Assembly (NCBI GenBank): GCA_964405325.1
Contig: CAYONM010000018.1
Span: 1 to 30,747 of the forward strand
DNA length: 30,747 bases
Source: CAYONM01 sp964405325
Lineage (GTDB): Bacteria > Planctomycetota > UBA11346
Reading direction: 5' to 3'
Below are positions 17,422-26,229 of the stretch, one piece after another (the stretch's first letter is position 1; each line of letters begins with the position of its first letter). The position numbers were made by a program, and so were the translations under genes. The notes below the pieces were generated by a model. It was given only the letters and a program-made list of their open reading frames with translations. It was not told the origin of the DNA and ran no database searches.

Positions 17422-18831
17422 CTAGCCAGCCCGCATGACGTCTTCATGAACAGGCCAGGTTAATTCCAGCACAAATCGGCCATCGGCCCAGCTGGCGTTG
17501 GCCTCGCCACCGCCCAAACGCTGCAGGCCGCGAATCAGGGCCAGGCCGAGGCCGGCATGGCCCCGGTCTGAGCGGCGGCTGGCATCGCCGCGCCAGAAAG
17601 CAGCGAAGGCCTGCTCGGCATCGGTCCAGTCGGGATCGACGGCCGGATTGCTGATCCGGACCTGGAGCGCATCGCCATGCCAGCGGGCCTGGATACGAAT
17701 CGGTCCGTCGCCATGAGCATGCGAACGGATATTGACCATTACGTTGTCTATAATCCGGTCCAGGTGTTGCGGATCGGCCAGTACCGACTCCGGGCCCTGC
17801 CAATCCCACTCGACCAACCGCCCCTGCAACGCGGCCTGCAAGCGCTCCCGAATAGCCACCGCCTGCCGCTGGCTGACCACATGGCCGGCATCCAAACGCG
17901 CCAATTGCAGCAGACCGTCGACCAGACGAGCCATGTCATCTACCGAACGCAAGCCGTTTGCAATGGCGTCACGATAGGCAGCACCATCGCGCTCGCGCAA
18001 TAAGACCAGCTCCAACTGCACCCGCAAACCGGCCAGGGGCGTACGTAATTCATGAGCCGCACCCGCGGTGAATTGCCGCTCGCGGCTGCGCACGCTTTCG
18101 ATGCGATCAAGCAGTTCGTTCAGTCGTTCCGGCAACAGCCGCAAATCCGGCGGCAGTGCTGCGGGCAATAAACGGCCGCGATCCTGGTTGAGCTCGCCAA
18201 TGGTGGTTGCCAGACGACGCAGCGGCGTCAGCACCAGGGCGGTGGTGCCCCAAGCGCCGAGCATGGCCAGCCCCACCGCTAGCAGCACCAGCATCAGCAG
18301 ACCAAAACGCACCCGCCGGAATTCCGCCTGCAAACGGTCCAAATCGACCAGAAAAAGCAGATAATGGTCAGCCTCCTCCGGCGTGCTGTGCATCTGTTCC
18401 GGCCGCGGCCGACCCCGCCGCCAACCACGCTCACGCCAACGGTCACGCAGCTGCAAGGGCATCTGCAAACCGCGAAACCCGAGCAGACGACTGGGACGCT
18501 CGTGCAGCCGCTGGTGCATCTGCTGCCAATCGGGCGGCTCGTCTTCAGTCAACGCGACCACCAGCCGACCCTGCTTATCGAGCAAGGCAGCATGGACGTC
18601 CGCCGGCAGACGCGGCGACGGCCGGCCTTGCCGCCCCGGCGGCAGGTTGGCATGCCGATATTCCCGCAGCAGCGCAAAGGCCACCTGCGGCCATTCCCGC
18701 TGCATTTCCTGATCCAAAGCTCGCATCGCCAAACTGCGATAACTGAGGAAGACCAGCAAGGCCGCCAGGGTGACCACCACCGTGGTGCCACCAACCATAC
18801 CGATGAAAACGCGCTGCCGCAGGCTTCTCAT
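17422..18831 (-). CDS. Two-component sensor histidine kinase (EnvZ/QseC-type)
   Basis: 469 aa. Membrane helices at about 11-30 and 176-200 enclose a periplasmic sensor region of about 145 residues with many Arg/Pro and no recognisable domain. A HAMP-like segment (LVLTPLRRLATTIGELN) follows, then the dimerisation H-box GAAHELRTPLAGLR (His260), the N-box IIDNVMVNIRSHA and the G-box GHAGLGLALIRGL. In the N-box the usual second Asn/Ala is replaced by NIRSHA, a variant that still keeps one Asn. The start ATG at 18831 lies 10 bp after the stop of the response regulator. It forms an operon with the regulator upstream and the EF-hand protein downstream. The stimulus is unknown; calcium or another cation is suggested by the neighbour. 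Confidence 0.9.
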   Translation of the reverse strand: MRSLRQRVFIGMVGGTTVVVTLAALLVFLSYRSLAMRALDQEMQREWPQVAFALLREYRHANLPPGRQGRPSPRLPADVHAALLDKQGRLVVALTEDEPPDWQQMHQRLHERPSRLLGFRGLQMPLQLRDRWRERGWRRGRPRPEQMHSTPEEADHYLLFLVDLDRLQAEFRRVRFGLLMLVLLAVGLAMLGAWGTTALVLTPLRRLATTIGELNQDRGRLLPAALPPDLRLLPERLNELLDRIESVRSRERQFTAGAAHELRTPLAGLRVQLELVLLRERDGAAYRDAIANGLRSVDDMARLVDGLLQLARLDAGHVVSQRQAVAIRERLQAALQGRLVEWDWQGPESVLADPQHLDRIIDNVMVNIRSHAHGDGPIRIQARWHGDALQVRISNPAVDPDWTDAEQAFAAFWRGDASRRSDRGHAGLGLALIRGLQRLGGGEANASWADGRFVLELTWPVHEDVMRAG

Positions 18832-18841
18832 AACCAGCCCA

Positions 18842-19507
18842 TCACGTCGGCTCCGCCAGCACGTAACCGTGACCGCGTTTGGTGTGGATCAGCGATGGCG
18901 GGCCTATTTTCTTGCGTAGGCGGCCAATGAGAACGTCAACTACGTTGCTACTGGCTTCAGAATTGAAATCGTAGACATGCTCCCAGAGCTCCTCGCGGCT
19001 GACCACGCTGTTGGCACGCAGCAGCAGGTAGTGCAGGATGGCGTATTCCCGCGGGCCCAGATCCAGCTCCTGGCCACACCGGGTCACTTGCCGACTGGCC
19101 GGGTCCAGGCGCAAATCGGCCAGTTCGATGCAGGCCTCGCGACGGCCGTAGCGACGACGCAACAGGCTGCGCATGCGCGCCAGCAACTCCGCCAGGGCAA
19201 AGGGTTTGATCAGGTAATCGTCAGCCCCGGCATCCAGGCCGGCGATGCGATCTTCAACCGTATCCTTGGCGCTGAGCAGCAATACGGCGGTATCGCCGCC
19301 GGCTTCACGCAGGGCGCGTAAAATCGCCAAGCCATCGCTGCCCGGTAGCATGATGTCCAGCACCGCGCCATCGTAGGCGCTCCCCTTGGCATACCACAAT
19401 CCCTCGTCGCCATCGCCGGTCTCGTCGACGGCGTAGCCCTCCTCGCGCAGGGCCTGGGCGACGGCCTGCCGTATCGGCAGATAGTCTTCGACCACCAAAA
19501 GGCGCAT
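18842..19507 (-). CDS. OmpR/PhoB-family response regulator
   Basis: 221 aa. The receiver domain has acidic residues VVED near the start, phospho-acceptor D51 (AVLDIMLPG), and lysine in DDYLIKPFA. The C-terminal winged helix (about 125-221) reads LGPREYAILHYLL, SREELWEHVYD, SNVVDVLIGRLRKKIG and HTKRGHGYVL, which is the full OmpR DNA-binding pattern. The ATG at 19507 follows GGAGGGACCTC, a good ribosome site. It is the first gene of the regulator-kinase-EF-hand operon. Targets are unknown. Confidence 0.93.
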   Translation of the reverse strand: MRLLVVEDYLPIRQAVAQALREEGYAVDETGDGDEGLWYAKGSAYDGAVLDIMLPGSDGLAILRALREAGGDTAVLLLSAKDTVEDRIAGLDAGADDYLIKPFALAELLARMRSLLRRRYGRREACIELADLRLDPASRQVTRCGQELDLGPREYAILHYLLLRANSVVSREELWEHVYDFNSEASSNVVDVLIGRLRKKIGPPSLIHTKRGHGYVLAEPT

Positions 19508-19521
19508 GAGGTCCCTCCGCT

Positions 19522-19839
19522 TCAGGGGGTCGCACGCCGGGCCACCGCCTGGCTGTTAGGCTGGCCTGGGGAGATGACCACAGCATGAACGCTAAACAGC
19601 TCCTGTGCCAGAGCCTGAACCGATTGCGGCAGTTGCTCCAAGCGGCCGTTCCGCAAGGCCTCGGCGCAGTCGGCGGCAGTGGCCGGGCCGATCCCCGGCA
19701 GCGCCTGGAGCATCCAGATTTCCACCTGCTCCAACGGCTGCGGTGCCGGTACCGGTCGGGTATCGGTGCGCTGCCACCAACCGCGGATCAGCAGCAGGAC
19801 CAGCAGGCCAAGCAGCGGCCAGCGCGGCAAGCGGCTCAT
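19522..19839 (-). CDS. Membrane-anchored helix-hairpin-helix protein (ComEA-like)
   Basis: 105 aa. An N-terminal hydrophobic anchor (LPRWPLLGLLVLLLIRGWW) is followed by a Pro-rich spacer and one helix-hairpin-helix domain with the ALPGIGPATA hairpin. This is the layout of ComEA-type DNA receptors of competence systems, but ComEA usually has two hairpins and the rest of the machinery is not in this window. The ATG at 19839 overlaps the prmC stop (ATGA), so it is translated with prmC. A role in binding periplasmic DNA is an inference from family membership. Confidence 0.65.
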   Translation of the reverse strand: MSRLPRWPLLGLLVLLLIRGWWQRTDTRPVPAPQPLEQVEIWMLQALPGIGPATAADCAEALRNGRLEQLPQSVQALAQELFSVHAVVISPGQPNSQAVARRATP

Positions 19840-20684
19840 CGCCAGACCCGCGTGTAACGGTCCATTTCGTTGAAATCGCGCTGACAACGGCGGTGCAAGC
19901 CACGCTGCTGACAGGCATCGGCCAAGCGGTCGGCTTGGCGAAAACCGTGCTCCAACCACAACAAGCCCGTGGCGGCCAGGTGATCGACCGCCCAGTCCAA
20001 GAGCTCCAGGATCAGCGCCAAACCATCATCGTCGGCAAACAGGGCGACCTGCGGCTCGAAAGCGGTCTCCGGGCAACACAGGTTACGCTCGGCATCACTA
20101 ATATAGGGCAAGTTGGCCACCAGCAGATCCCAGGATCCGTCCAGGCCCTGGGCCAGGTGTCCTTGATGCCAGTGCACACTCAGACCCAAACGCTCACCAT
20201 TGCTCTTGGCCACGGCCAGGGCTGCTTCAGACAACTCGCAGGCGTGCAACTCCCAGCTGGGACGGGACTGGGCCAGGCTGAGGGCGATGGCCCCGGAACC
20301 GGTACCGATATCGGCGACCCGCAGCGCCTGTTCGGCCGCCAGGGCCTGGTCCTGCAGTATTTGTTCCACCAGATCTTCGGTCTCGGGCCGGGGCACCAAC
20401 ACCGCTGGCGACACCTGTAGCTCCAGCTCGCGGAAAGGCTGGGTACCCAGTACGTAGGCCAGGGGCTCGCGCTTGCCACGGCGCATCACCTGCTGCCGCA
20501 GCGTGGCGACTTGCTGCTCGTCCAGCGGCATGTCGTAGCGAGTATAGAGCTCCAGCCGCTCCAAGCCCAGAAACTGACAGAACATCCACTCGCTTTCGCG
20601 GCGGGCGTTGTCGATACCGCGTTCGCGAAGGTAGGCGGTACTCTTCTGGAGCAAATCCTGCAGAGTCGGGAGCATGGAGGGCAT
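19836..20684 (-). CDS. prmC: Peptide chain release factor N5-glutamine methyltransferase
   Basis: 282 aa. It methylates the glutamine of the GGQ motif in release factors RF1/RF2, using S-adenosylmethionine. Visible: the N-terminal helical domain (RRESEWMFCQFLGLERLELYT), YVLGTQPFRELELQV, VLVPRPETEDLVE, the SAM loop VADIGTGSGAIALSLA, and VANLPYIS at the active-site motif. Family enzymes usually have NPPY; here it is NLPY, a variant I believe is common in some non-proteobacterial phyla. Two starts are possible: ATG 20684 (used) and ATG 20675, both giving about the normal family length of 280. The open frame continues upstream to 21146 antisense to another gene, which is not coding. No prfA lies next to it. 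Confidence 0.9.
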   Translation of the reverse strand: MPSMLPTLQDLLQKSTAYLRERGIDNARRESEWMFCQFLGLERLELYTRYDMPLDEQQVATLRQQVMRRGKREPLAYVLGTQPFRELELQVSPAVLVPRPETEDLVEQILQDQALAAEQALRVADIGTGSGAIALSLAQSRPSWELHACELSEAALAVAKSNGERLGLSVHWHQGHLAQGLDGSWDLLVANLPYISDAERNLCCPETAFEPQVALFADDDGLALILELLDWAVDHLAATGLLWLEHGFRQADRLADACQQRGLHRRCQRDFNEMDRYTRVWR

Positions 20685-20819
20685 GCTGGCCCTGACCGGG
20701 GTGCGTCCAGCAGCGACCACGCATTGCGAGCAGGACCAAGCTGGTGCCCAGCGCTCCCAGGAGCGAGCTTTGCGCGGCCCTGGCATTGCGGGTCGCCCCA
20801 CTGACGTTTGAATACACCA

Positions 20820-22265
20820 ATGGGACGCGTGCTGGTCGTCGACGATGAAGTCAATCTCTGTGAAACCCTCCGGGTGGTGCTCGCGCGAGACGAGCACCAG
20901 GTGGAAACCGTCACCAGCGCCGATGACGCCGTGCGCGTGCTGGAGGATGGCCGCGAGTGGGACGTGGTCCTGACCGACATCCGCATGGCCGGCATGAACG
21001 GCATGGAACTGCTGGCGCATTGTCGAAAACACCATCCAAACCTGAGCGTGCTGGTGATGACCGCCTACGCCGCCTGGGACACCGCGGTCGAGGCCATGCG
21101 CCTGGGCGCCTACAACTTCATCACCAAGCCCTTCGACAATCATCACCTACGCTCCCTGGTCCGCCGAGCGGCGGACGCACACGAGCACCACGTCGCCGCC
21201 GCCGCCTGTGGCGAGCGCTCACCGGTGGTCAACCTGGTCGGCAATTCCGACGGCATCCAACGCATTCAAGGCCTGATCGATCAGGTCAGCAGTACCGATG
21301 CCACGGTGCTGATCACCGGTGAGAGCGGCACTGGCAAGGAACTGGTGGCCAATAGCGTGCACTATGGCTCGCTGCGTGCCGATGGCCCCTTTGTGCGGGT
21401 CAATTCCGGCGCCCTCACGCCCACCTTGTTGGAGAGTGAACTGTTCGGACACGTGAAGGGCGCCTTCACCGGCGCGGTGGAAAACCGCCCCGGCCTGTTC
21501 GCCCTGGCGCACGGCGGCAGCTTGTTTCTGGACGAGGTCGGCGAGCTGGCCATGGAAACCCAAGTCAAACTGCTGCGTGTCTTGGAAAACGGCGAATACC
21601 TCCCGGTGGGCAGCACCGAAACCCGCACTTGCGACGTTCGTCTGATCGCCGCCACCAATCGTGACCTGAAAGAAATGGTCCAGGCCGGTACCTTCCGCGA
21701 AGACCTGTATTATCGCATGGCGATCATCGCCGTGGAAATACCACCGCTGCGGCAACGCCAGGACGACATCCCGATGCTGGCCGGCCATCTGCTGGCACGC
21801 AACGCCCGGCGGCTACGCCGACACATGGACGGCTTCACCGAAGCCGCGCTGCAGGCGCTATGCGACTATACCTGGCCAGGCAATATCCGTGAATTGGACA
21901 ACCGCATACAACGGGCCATCGCCCTGGCGCAAAACGAGAACATCGACTTGGACAATCTGTTCGGTGACCTGGGCCCCACCCAAACCGCCATGTGGCGCGC
22001 CATTGGCCGACGGGAAGGGAAATTCCTCTCCGGATCAGAAACCCAATCGGCACTGGAGCCCAATCAGACCGCCCAGACCAGCCTCTGCCGACGCATCGAG
22101 GACGGCCAGCACATCGACCTACAGGCGGAATGCATGAATTTCGAACGCGAGTTGCTATCCGCCGCCCTGGAGCGCACCGACCACAACCTGACCGAATCCG
22201 CCAAGTTACTGGGCATGAGCTTCCGGCAAATCCGCTACAAGGTACGGGTGTTGGGCCTGCGCTAG
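20820..22265 (+). CDS. Sigma-54-dependent response regulator (NtrC family)
   Basis: 481 aa. A receiver domain (VLVVDDE at the start, phospho-acceptor D53 in VVLTDIRMAGMNG, lysine in FITKPFD) is followed by an AAA+ domain with Walker A GESGTGKE, the sigma-54 contact loop GAFTGA, Walker B SLFLDEVGEL, and YTWPGNIRELDN with the arginine finger region. A C-terminal Fis-type helix-turn-helix closes it (LTESAKLLGMSFRQIRYKV). Between AAA+ and the helix-turn-helix lies a longer linker than usual of about 80 residues. The start is uncertain: ATG 20820 is used, an in-frame TTG at 20808 is the alternative, and neither has a clear ribosome site. It activates sigma-54 promoters when phosphorylated; the partner kinase is not adjacent, although the kinase at 1-1716 is of the NtrB-like type. 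Confidence 0.93.
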   Translation: MGRVLVVDDEVNLCETLRVVLARDEHQVETVTSADDAVRVLEDGREWDVVLTDIRMAGMNGMELLAHCRKHHPNLSVLVMTAYAAWDTAVEAMRLGAYNFITKPFDNHHLRSLVRRAADAHEHHVAAAACGERSPVVNLVGNSDGIQRIQGLIDQVSSTDATVLITGESGTGKELVANSVHYGSLRADGPFVRVNSGALTPTLLESELFGHVKGAFTGAVENRPGLFALAHGGSLFLDEVGELAMETQVKLLRVLENGEYLPVGSTETRTCDVRLIAATNRDLKEMVQAGTFREDLYYRMAIIAVEIPPLRQRQDDIPMLAGHLLARNARRLRRHMDGFTEAALQALCDYTWPGNIRELDNRIQRAIALAQNENIDLDNLFGDLGPTQTAMWRAIGRREGKFLSGSETQSALEPNQTAQTSLCRRIEDGQHIDLQAECMNFERELLSAALERTDHNLTESAKLLGMSFRQIRYKVRVLGLR

Positions 22266-22327
22266 CCGAGAGCGGCCCCCGCTTGCCGTGCCGGACACCA
22301 GGCCACCATGACGCTCCGGAGGGTGGC

Positions 22328-22927
22328 ATGCGAATTTTGTGCCTTGATTTTGAAGGGGTTCTGGTCCCCGAAGTGTGGATCGCTTTTGCCGAGAAGACCG
22401 GCATACCCGAGCTGCGCGCCACCACGCGCGACATCCCCGACTACGACGTGCTGATGCGGCAACGCCTGCAAATCCTGGCGCAGAACGGTCTGACCCTGGC
22501 CCAGATCCAGGAAGTGATCGGCGCCATGCGACCTCTGCCTGGCGCGGTCGACTTCTTGAATTGGGCCCGACAACATTTCCAGCCGATGATCATCTCCGAC
22601 ACCTTCTATGAATTCGGCCTGCCGCTGACCGCGCAATTCGGCTACCCGCCGTTGCTCTGTCATAAACTCTCTGTTGACGAACGCGACATGGTGGTGAACT
22701 ACCATCTGCGCCAGCAGGACCCGAAACCGAAATGCGTCCAGGCCTTCCAACAATTAGACTTTTCGGTGATCGCCGCCGGCGACAGCTATAACGACGTCAC
22801 CATGCTCAAGCAGGCCGACCACGGCATTCTGTTCAAACCGCCACAGAACGTGATCGACGAATTTCCGCAATTCCCGGTGGTGACGAACTACGAGGCGTTC
22901 AAGCAGGCGCTGTTGGAAATCGAATAG
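22328..22927 (+). CDS. thrH: ThrH-type phosphoserine phosphatase / homoserine phosphotransferase
   Basis: 199 aa HAD-superfamily enzyme. It matches remembered Pseudomonas ThrH along the whole length: CLDFEGVLVPEVWIAFAEKT at the N-terminus (catalytic Asp7, with Glu at the third motif position as in ThrH), TTRDIPDYDVLM, ISDTFYEFG (motif II), LRQQDPKPK (lysine of motif III) and AAGDSYNDVTML (motif IV). The family dephosphorylates phosphoserine and can transfer the phosphate to homoserine, linking serine and threonine synthesis. GGAGGGTGGC precedes the ATG at 22328. It follows the sigma-54 regulator by 62 bp on the same strand. Confidence 0.93.
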   Translation: MRILCLDFEGVLVPEVWIAFAEKTGIPELRATTRDIPDYDVLMRQRLQILAQNGLTLAQIQEVIGAMRPLPGAVDFLNWARQHFQPMIISDTFYEFGLPLTAQFGYPPLLCHKLSVDERDMVVNYHLRQQDPKPKCVQAFQQLDFSVIAAGDSYNDVTMLKQADHGILFKPPQNVIDEFPQFPVVTNYEAFKQALLEIE

Positions 22928-22995
22928 CAAGGCTCAGGTGCGCCAGCTGGCCTCATCACAGAGCCGTTCAGACCTGATCGTCTCCATCGCGCATC

Positions 22996-23805
22996 CTACT
23001 TTTGACAACCAGGACACCAAACAGTCTGCCGGCCAGCAACCGGGGTATCGCGCAACTGGCTGCCGCAGCGCAAGCAGTTCAGCCTGGCACGACCGTAGAC
23101 CTGGAAGGCATGTTGGAAATATCCACTCGAGCCACCGGCCTGGACAAAGTCGCGGGTGGTCGAGCCGCCGGCGCTGATCGCTTCCTGGAGAATCGCCTGG
23201 ATCGCTGCATGCAGCGCCACGATTTCCGCCTGGCGCAATCGTCCGGCCGCCCGACGCGGGCGGATGCCGGCGCGAAAGCAGGCTTCGACCGCATAAATAT
23301 TGCCGATGCCAGCCACCTGCCGCTGATCCAGCAGCAACGCCTTGATCGCCGATCGCCGACCACGCAGCCCACGCTGCAAATCCGCAGCGGTCCAAGCGGG
23401 GTCCAACGGATCGGGCCCCAGGCCCACCAGACGCGGATGCCGATCGATGGCATCAACCGAAACGACATCCAGCATACCAAATCGACGCGGATCCCGGTAG
23501 GCCAGCACCCGACCATCGCGCAGCTGCAGCAGGACATGATCATGCGTCTGCGCCGCGCCAATCAGCTCCCGCCAGGAGCCGCTCATGCCCAGATGATTCA
23601 GCAATACCACATCCCCCAAATGCCACAGCAGGTATTTACCCCGCCGCTGGATGGACCGAATCGGCAGCCCGGCGCAGACGGAAAAATCCGGCAAGATCCA
23701 ACGGAGGTCCGCCCGCCGGGCCTGGACCCGAACGATAGCGGCATCGCTACCGAGCAGGCGAAGCAAGCCGCGTCGGACGGTTTCGACTTCCGGCAATTCT
23801 GGCAT
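22996..23805 (-). CDS. mutM: Formamidopyrimidine-DNA glycosylase
   Basis: 269 aa base-excision repair enzyme that removes 8-oxoguanine and formamidopyrimidines. Visible: the catalytic N-terminus MPELPEVETVRRGL (Pro2 and Glu3 once Met is removed), RRGKYLLWHLG, LGMSG, DPRRFG, LLLDQRQVAGIGNIYA (helix-two-turn-helix), GGSTTRDF, and the C-terminal four-cysteine zinc finger (CLRCGSQLRD...WCPGC). All key residues are intact and the length is normal. It is convergent with thrH (68 bp apart, no clear terminator seen) and divergent from the zinc deacylase gene at 23883. Confidence 0.95.
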   Translation of the reverse strand: MPELPEVETVRRGLLRLLGSDAAIVRVQARRADLRWILPDFSVCAGLPIRSIQRRGKYLLWHLGDVVLLNHLGMSGSWRELIGAAQTHDHVLLQLRDGRVLAYRDPRRFGMLDVVSVDAIDRHPRLVGLGPDPLDPAWTAADLQRGLRGRRSAIKALLLDQRQVAGIGNIYAVEACFRAGIRPRRAAGRLRQAEIVALHAAIQAILQEAISAGGSTTRDFVQAGGSSGYFQHAFQVYGRARLNCLRCGSQLRDTPVAGRQTVWCPGCQK

Positions 23806-23882
23806 GCCGTCAGAATCCACAGGTAAACGGATCAAACAATCACGGTCGTTGAATCGCCTCGACAGCACCTGATAACAGCTCC

Positions 23883-24935
23883 ATGGACGAGACCTCCACC
23901 GACAACACACCCTTCCCCATCGCCAACGAATCGGTTCCGGCCGGCACCCGGCGGGTGGTGGGCGTGCCGGTGCCGGGCGCCTACGGCAACCAGGACCTGA
24001 GCATGCAGGTGGTGGTCTGCCATGGCCGCCGGCCGGGCCCGCGGGTCTTCCTCTCGGCGGCGGTGCACGGCGACGAGATCATGGGGGTGGAGATCATCCG
24101 CCGCGTGCTGCAGCGAGTCCGACGCAAGCGCCTGCGCGGCACGCTGGTGGCGGTGCCGGTGGTGAACGTGTTCGGCTTCATGGACCAGAGCCGCTACCTG
24201 CCTGACCGCCGCGACCTGAACCGTTGCTTCCCCGGCTCGGCCCGCGGCAGCATGGCCGCGCGCCTGGCGCATGTCTTCATGCATGAAGTGGTCCAGCACT
24301 GCAGCCACGGCATCGACCTGCACACCGGCGCCATCCACCGGGAAAATTTACCGCAAATCCGCGCTGCCATCGATCATCCGCCCAGCCGAGCCATGGCCGA
24401 AGCCTTTGGCGTGCCGGTGGTGCTGGCCTCGGATCTACGTGATGGCAGCCTGCGTGCCGCCGTGCGCGAGCGCGACATACCCATCGTCCTCTACGAAGGC
24501 GGCGAGGCCTTGCGCCTGGACGAACACGCGATCCGGGCGGGGGTCCAGGGTGTGTTGCAGGTGCTGATCCACCTGGGGGTGCTGGCAGCACCACCCCGGC
24601 GCATACCGCGACCAGCCATCGCCCGTTCCAGCCTGTGGCTGCGGGCACCGCGCTCGGGCCTGATGCGGCTGCGCGCCCGTCTGGGCCAGAATGTCGCCGA
24701 AGGCGACCGACTGGGCGTGGTCACCGGCCCCATGGGTGAGGACGAGGAACCCATCATCGCGCCCGCCGCCGGCATCGTCATCGGCCGTCAGAACCTGCCC
24801 CTGGTCAACGAGGGCGACGGCGTGCTGCACCTGGCCTGCTTCGACGACCCGGTGGTGATCGCACGCATCGCCGATCGCATCGACGGCTTCGCGGCGGTGC
24901 TGAAGGAAGGCCTGCAGTTGCTGGATGAGGGGTGA
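23883..24935 (+). CDS. Succinylglutamate desuccinylase/aspartoacylase family zinc hydrolase
   Basis: 350 aa. M14-type zinc carboxypeptidase fold acting as a deacylase. Metal ligands are AAVHGDE (H62, E65) and DLHTG (H147); RRDLNRCFPG (110-119) is the substrate-binding arginine motif. A C-terminal beta-domain from about 255 contains ENVAEGDRLG-like text (NVAEGDRLGVV) and APAAGIVIGRQNLPLVNEGD, typical of the larger subfamily of putative deacylases. The exact substrate (N-acyl amino acid or other) is not known. It overlaps or nearly abuts the DUF1801 gene downstream, so the two are probably co-transcribed with ruvA. Confidence 0.88.
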   Translation: MDETSTDNTPFPIANESVPAGTRRVVGVPVPGAYGNQDLSMQVVVCHGRRPGPRVFLSAAVHGDEIMGVEIIRRVLQRVRRKRLRGTLVAVPVVNVFGFMDQSRYLPDRRDLNRCFPGSARGSMAARLAHVFMHEVVQHCSHGIDLHTGAIHRENLPQIRAAIDHPPSRAMAEAFGVPVVLASDLRDGSLRAAVRERDIPIVLYEGGEALRLDEHAIRAGVQGVLQVLIHLGVLAAPPRRIPRPAIARSSLWLRAPRSGLMRLRARLGQNVAEGDRLGVVTGPMGEDEEPIIAPAAGIVIGRQNLPLVNEGDGVLHLACFDDPVVIARIADRIDGFAAVLKEGLQLLDEG

Positions 24936-24978
24936 ACCGCTGCTTTCCGCAGCGCGATCGCTTGGCAGGGTGTGCCGC

Positions 24979-25338
24979 ATGTCAGGAAACGAGCTGCCCG
25001 CGCCGGTCGCCGCCTATTTACGCGCCCTGCCAGCCCTGCGTCGCGATCGGCTGCTGGCAATCATCCATCGTGCCCGAGCCAGCTTTCCCGACACCATCTG
25101 CAATATGAAGTACAACATGCCAACGGTGGAACGGGCCGGCAACTGGCTGAGCGTGGCCAACCAGCAACAGTATATTTCCGTCTACACCCACTCCATCGCG
25201 CACATCCAGAACTTCCTTGATCGCCATTCAGAAACCAGACATGGCAAGGGCTGCCTGAATTTTGGCGATTACGATGACTTCCCGCTGAAAGATCTGGATT
25301 TGGTCATCAACGAGGCCCTGGAAACACCCCATGTATGA
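24979..25338 (+). CDS. DUF1801 domain protein
   Basis: 119 aa. The sequence matches the DUF1801 (YdhG-like) fold: an N-terminal helix pair (PAPVAAYLRALPALRRDRLLAI is the region), an FPDTICNMKYNMPTVE core, then NWLSVANQQQYISVY and GKGCLNFGDYDDFPL. Function is unknown in the family. The ATG at 24979 is used because homology starts just behind it; an earlier in-frame ATG at 24925 overlaps the preceding gene by 11 bp and is possible. It overlaps the ruvA start by 8 bp, which suggests coupled translation. Confidence 0.8.
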   Translation: MSGNELPAPVAAYLRALPALRRDRLLAIIHRARASFPDTICNMKYNMPTVERAGNWLSVANQQQYISVYTHSIAHIQNFLDRHSETRHGKGCLNFGDYDDFPLKDLDLVINEALETPHV

Positions 25339-25921
25339 CTTCTTCCGCGGCCGGGTGGTGGCCATCGATGCCAGCGGCAACTGCAGCTTCGAGGTGAACG
25401 GTATCGGCTATCGGCTGCGCATCAGCGAACAGACCCGGCAGGCGATTCCACTGGACGGCAGCGAAACCGTGCTGCATGCACGGCTGCAGGTCAAAGAAGA
25501 CGACCTGCAATTATTCGGCTTCGCCGATGTCGCCGAACGCGCCGCCTTCGACCTGCTGACCTCGGTGCAGGGCGTCGGCCCGGCGATTGCCATGGAAATG
25601 CTGTCGGCCTACAGCCCCGATGAGCTACGCCAGGTTTTGGCGGAGAAGAACAGCAAGGGCCTGCAGCAAGTGAAGGGCGTTGGCAAAAAAAGCGCCGAAC
25701 GGCTGGTCTTGGAGCTGGCCGACAAGATCGATCGGATTCCGGCGCGCTTCAGCGTCAGCGGCCAAGCCGACGCTCCAGCCAGCGAGGACATCGCCTTTCG
25801 CGGCCTGATCGCCCTGGGCTTTGGCAACCGTGAAGCAGAACACGCCCTGGTCCAGATCGAGCCTGATATCACCGAAGCCGAGGCCCGACTCCGAGCCGCT
25901 TTGGCGGTGCTGCGCGGGTGA
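25331..25921 (+). CDS. ruvA: Holliday junction DNA helicase subunit RuvA
   Basis: 196 aa. It binds four-way DNA junctions and loads the RuvB motor. An N-terminal OB-fold (MYDFFRGRVVAIDA, FEVNGIGYRLRIS, LQVKEDDLQLFGFAD) is followed by two helix-hairpin-helix motifs (LTSVQGVGPAIAMEML and LQQVKGVGKKSAERLVLELADK) and a C-terminal three-helix domain that contacts RuvB (FRGLIALGFGNREAEHALVQ). All parts are intact. ruvB and ruvC are not adjacent, although they often are in other bacteria. It is the last gene before the degenerate region. Confidence 0.95.
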   Translation: MYDFFRGRVVAIDASGNCSFEVNGIGYRLRISEQTRQAIPLDGSETVLHARLQVKEDDLQLFGFADVAERAAFDLLTSVQGVGPAIAMEMLSAYSPDELRQVLAEKNSKGLQQVKGVGKKSAERLVLELADKIDRIPARFSVSGQADAPASEDIAFRGLIALGFGNREAEHALVQIEPDITEAEARLRAALAVLRG

Positions 25922-25927
25922 AGCAGC

Positions 25928-26209
25928 TCACTGCTCGAGGGTGCGTAGAGACAACACCAGATCGTCCAGGTCGCTGCCATCGATATCCGAATGCCCAGCC
26001 ATGGCGGTGCCGGCAACGCCCTGGCGAATGGCCTGCTGCAGCTGCTGCTGAAATCCCGCGGGTCGATGCCCACAGCGCTGGGACCATCACCGCGACCGGT
26101 CTGACCGTGGCAAGTGGCGCACCCGATACATGCCCTGCGCCGCTTGCCAAGCCTGTGTCACGGCCGCTGGCGGGCCGCCACAGCCCGCCAAGAGAAACTT
26201 GCTGATCAT
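25928..26209 (-). pseudogene. Frameshifted c-type cytochrome (lipoprotein-like)
   Basis: The minus strand reads in three consecutive frames. First comes MISKFLLAGCGGPPAAVTQA from ATG 26209, with LAGC like a lipobox. Next is CIGCATCHGQTGRGDG in a second frame with the heme motif CATCH. Last is LQQAIRQGVAGTAMAGHS, then DLDDLVLSLRTLEQ and a stop at 25928, in a third frame. Joined, they form one small mono-heme cytochrome c domain. At least two frameshifts are needed, so as written it is not expressed as a whole. It converges on ruvA 6 bp from its stop. Sequencing error is the alternative, but two indels within 200 bp plus a broken neighbour favour decay. Confidence 0.75.
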
Positions 26210-26229
26210 CAATGCGATCCGAAACGACA

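Noticed and set aside
20685..21146. Upstream extension of the PrmC frame by about 150 codons
   Set aside because: The extension is antisense to the receiver domain of the sigma-54 regulator and lies before the family's natural N-terminus.
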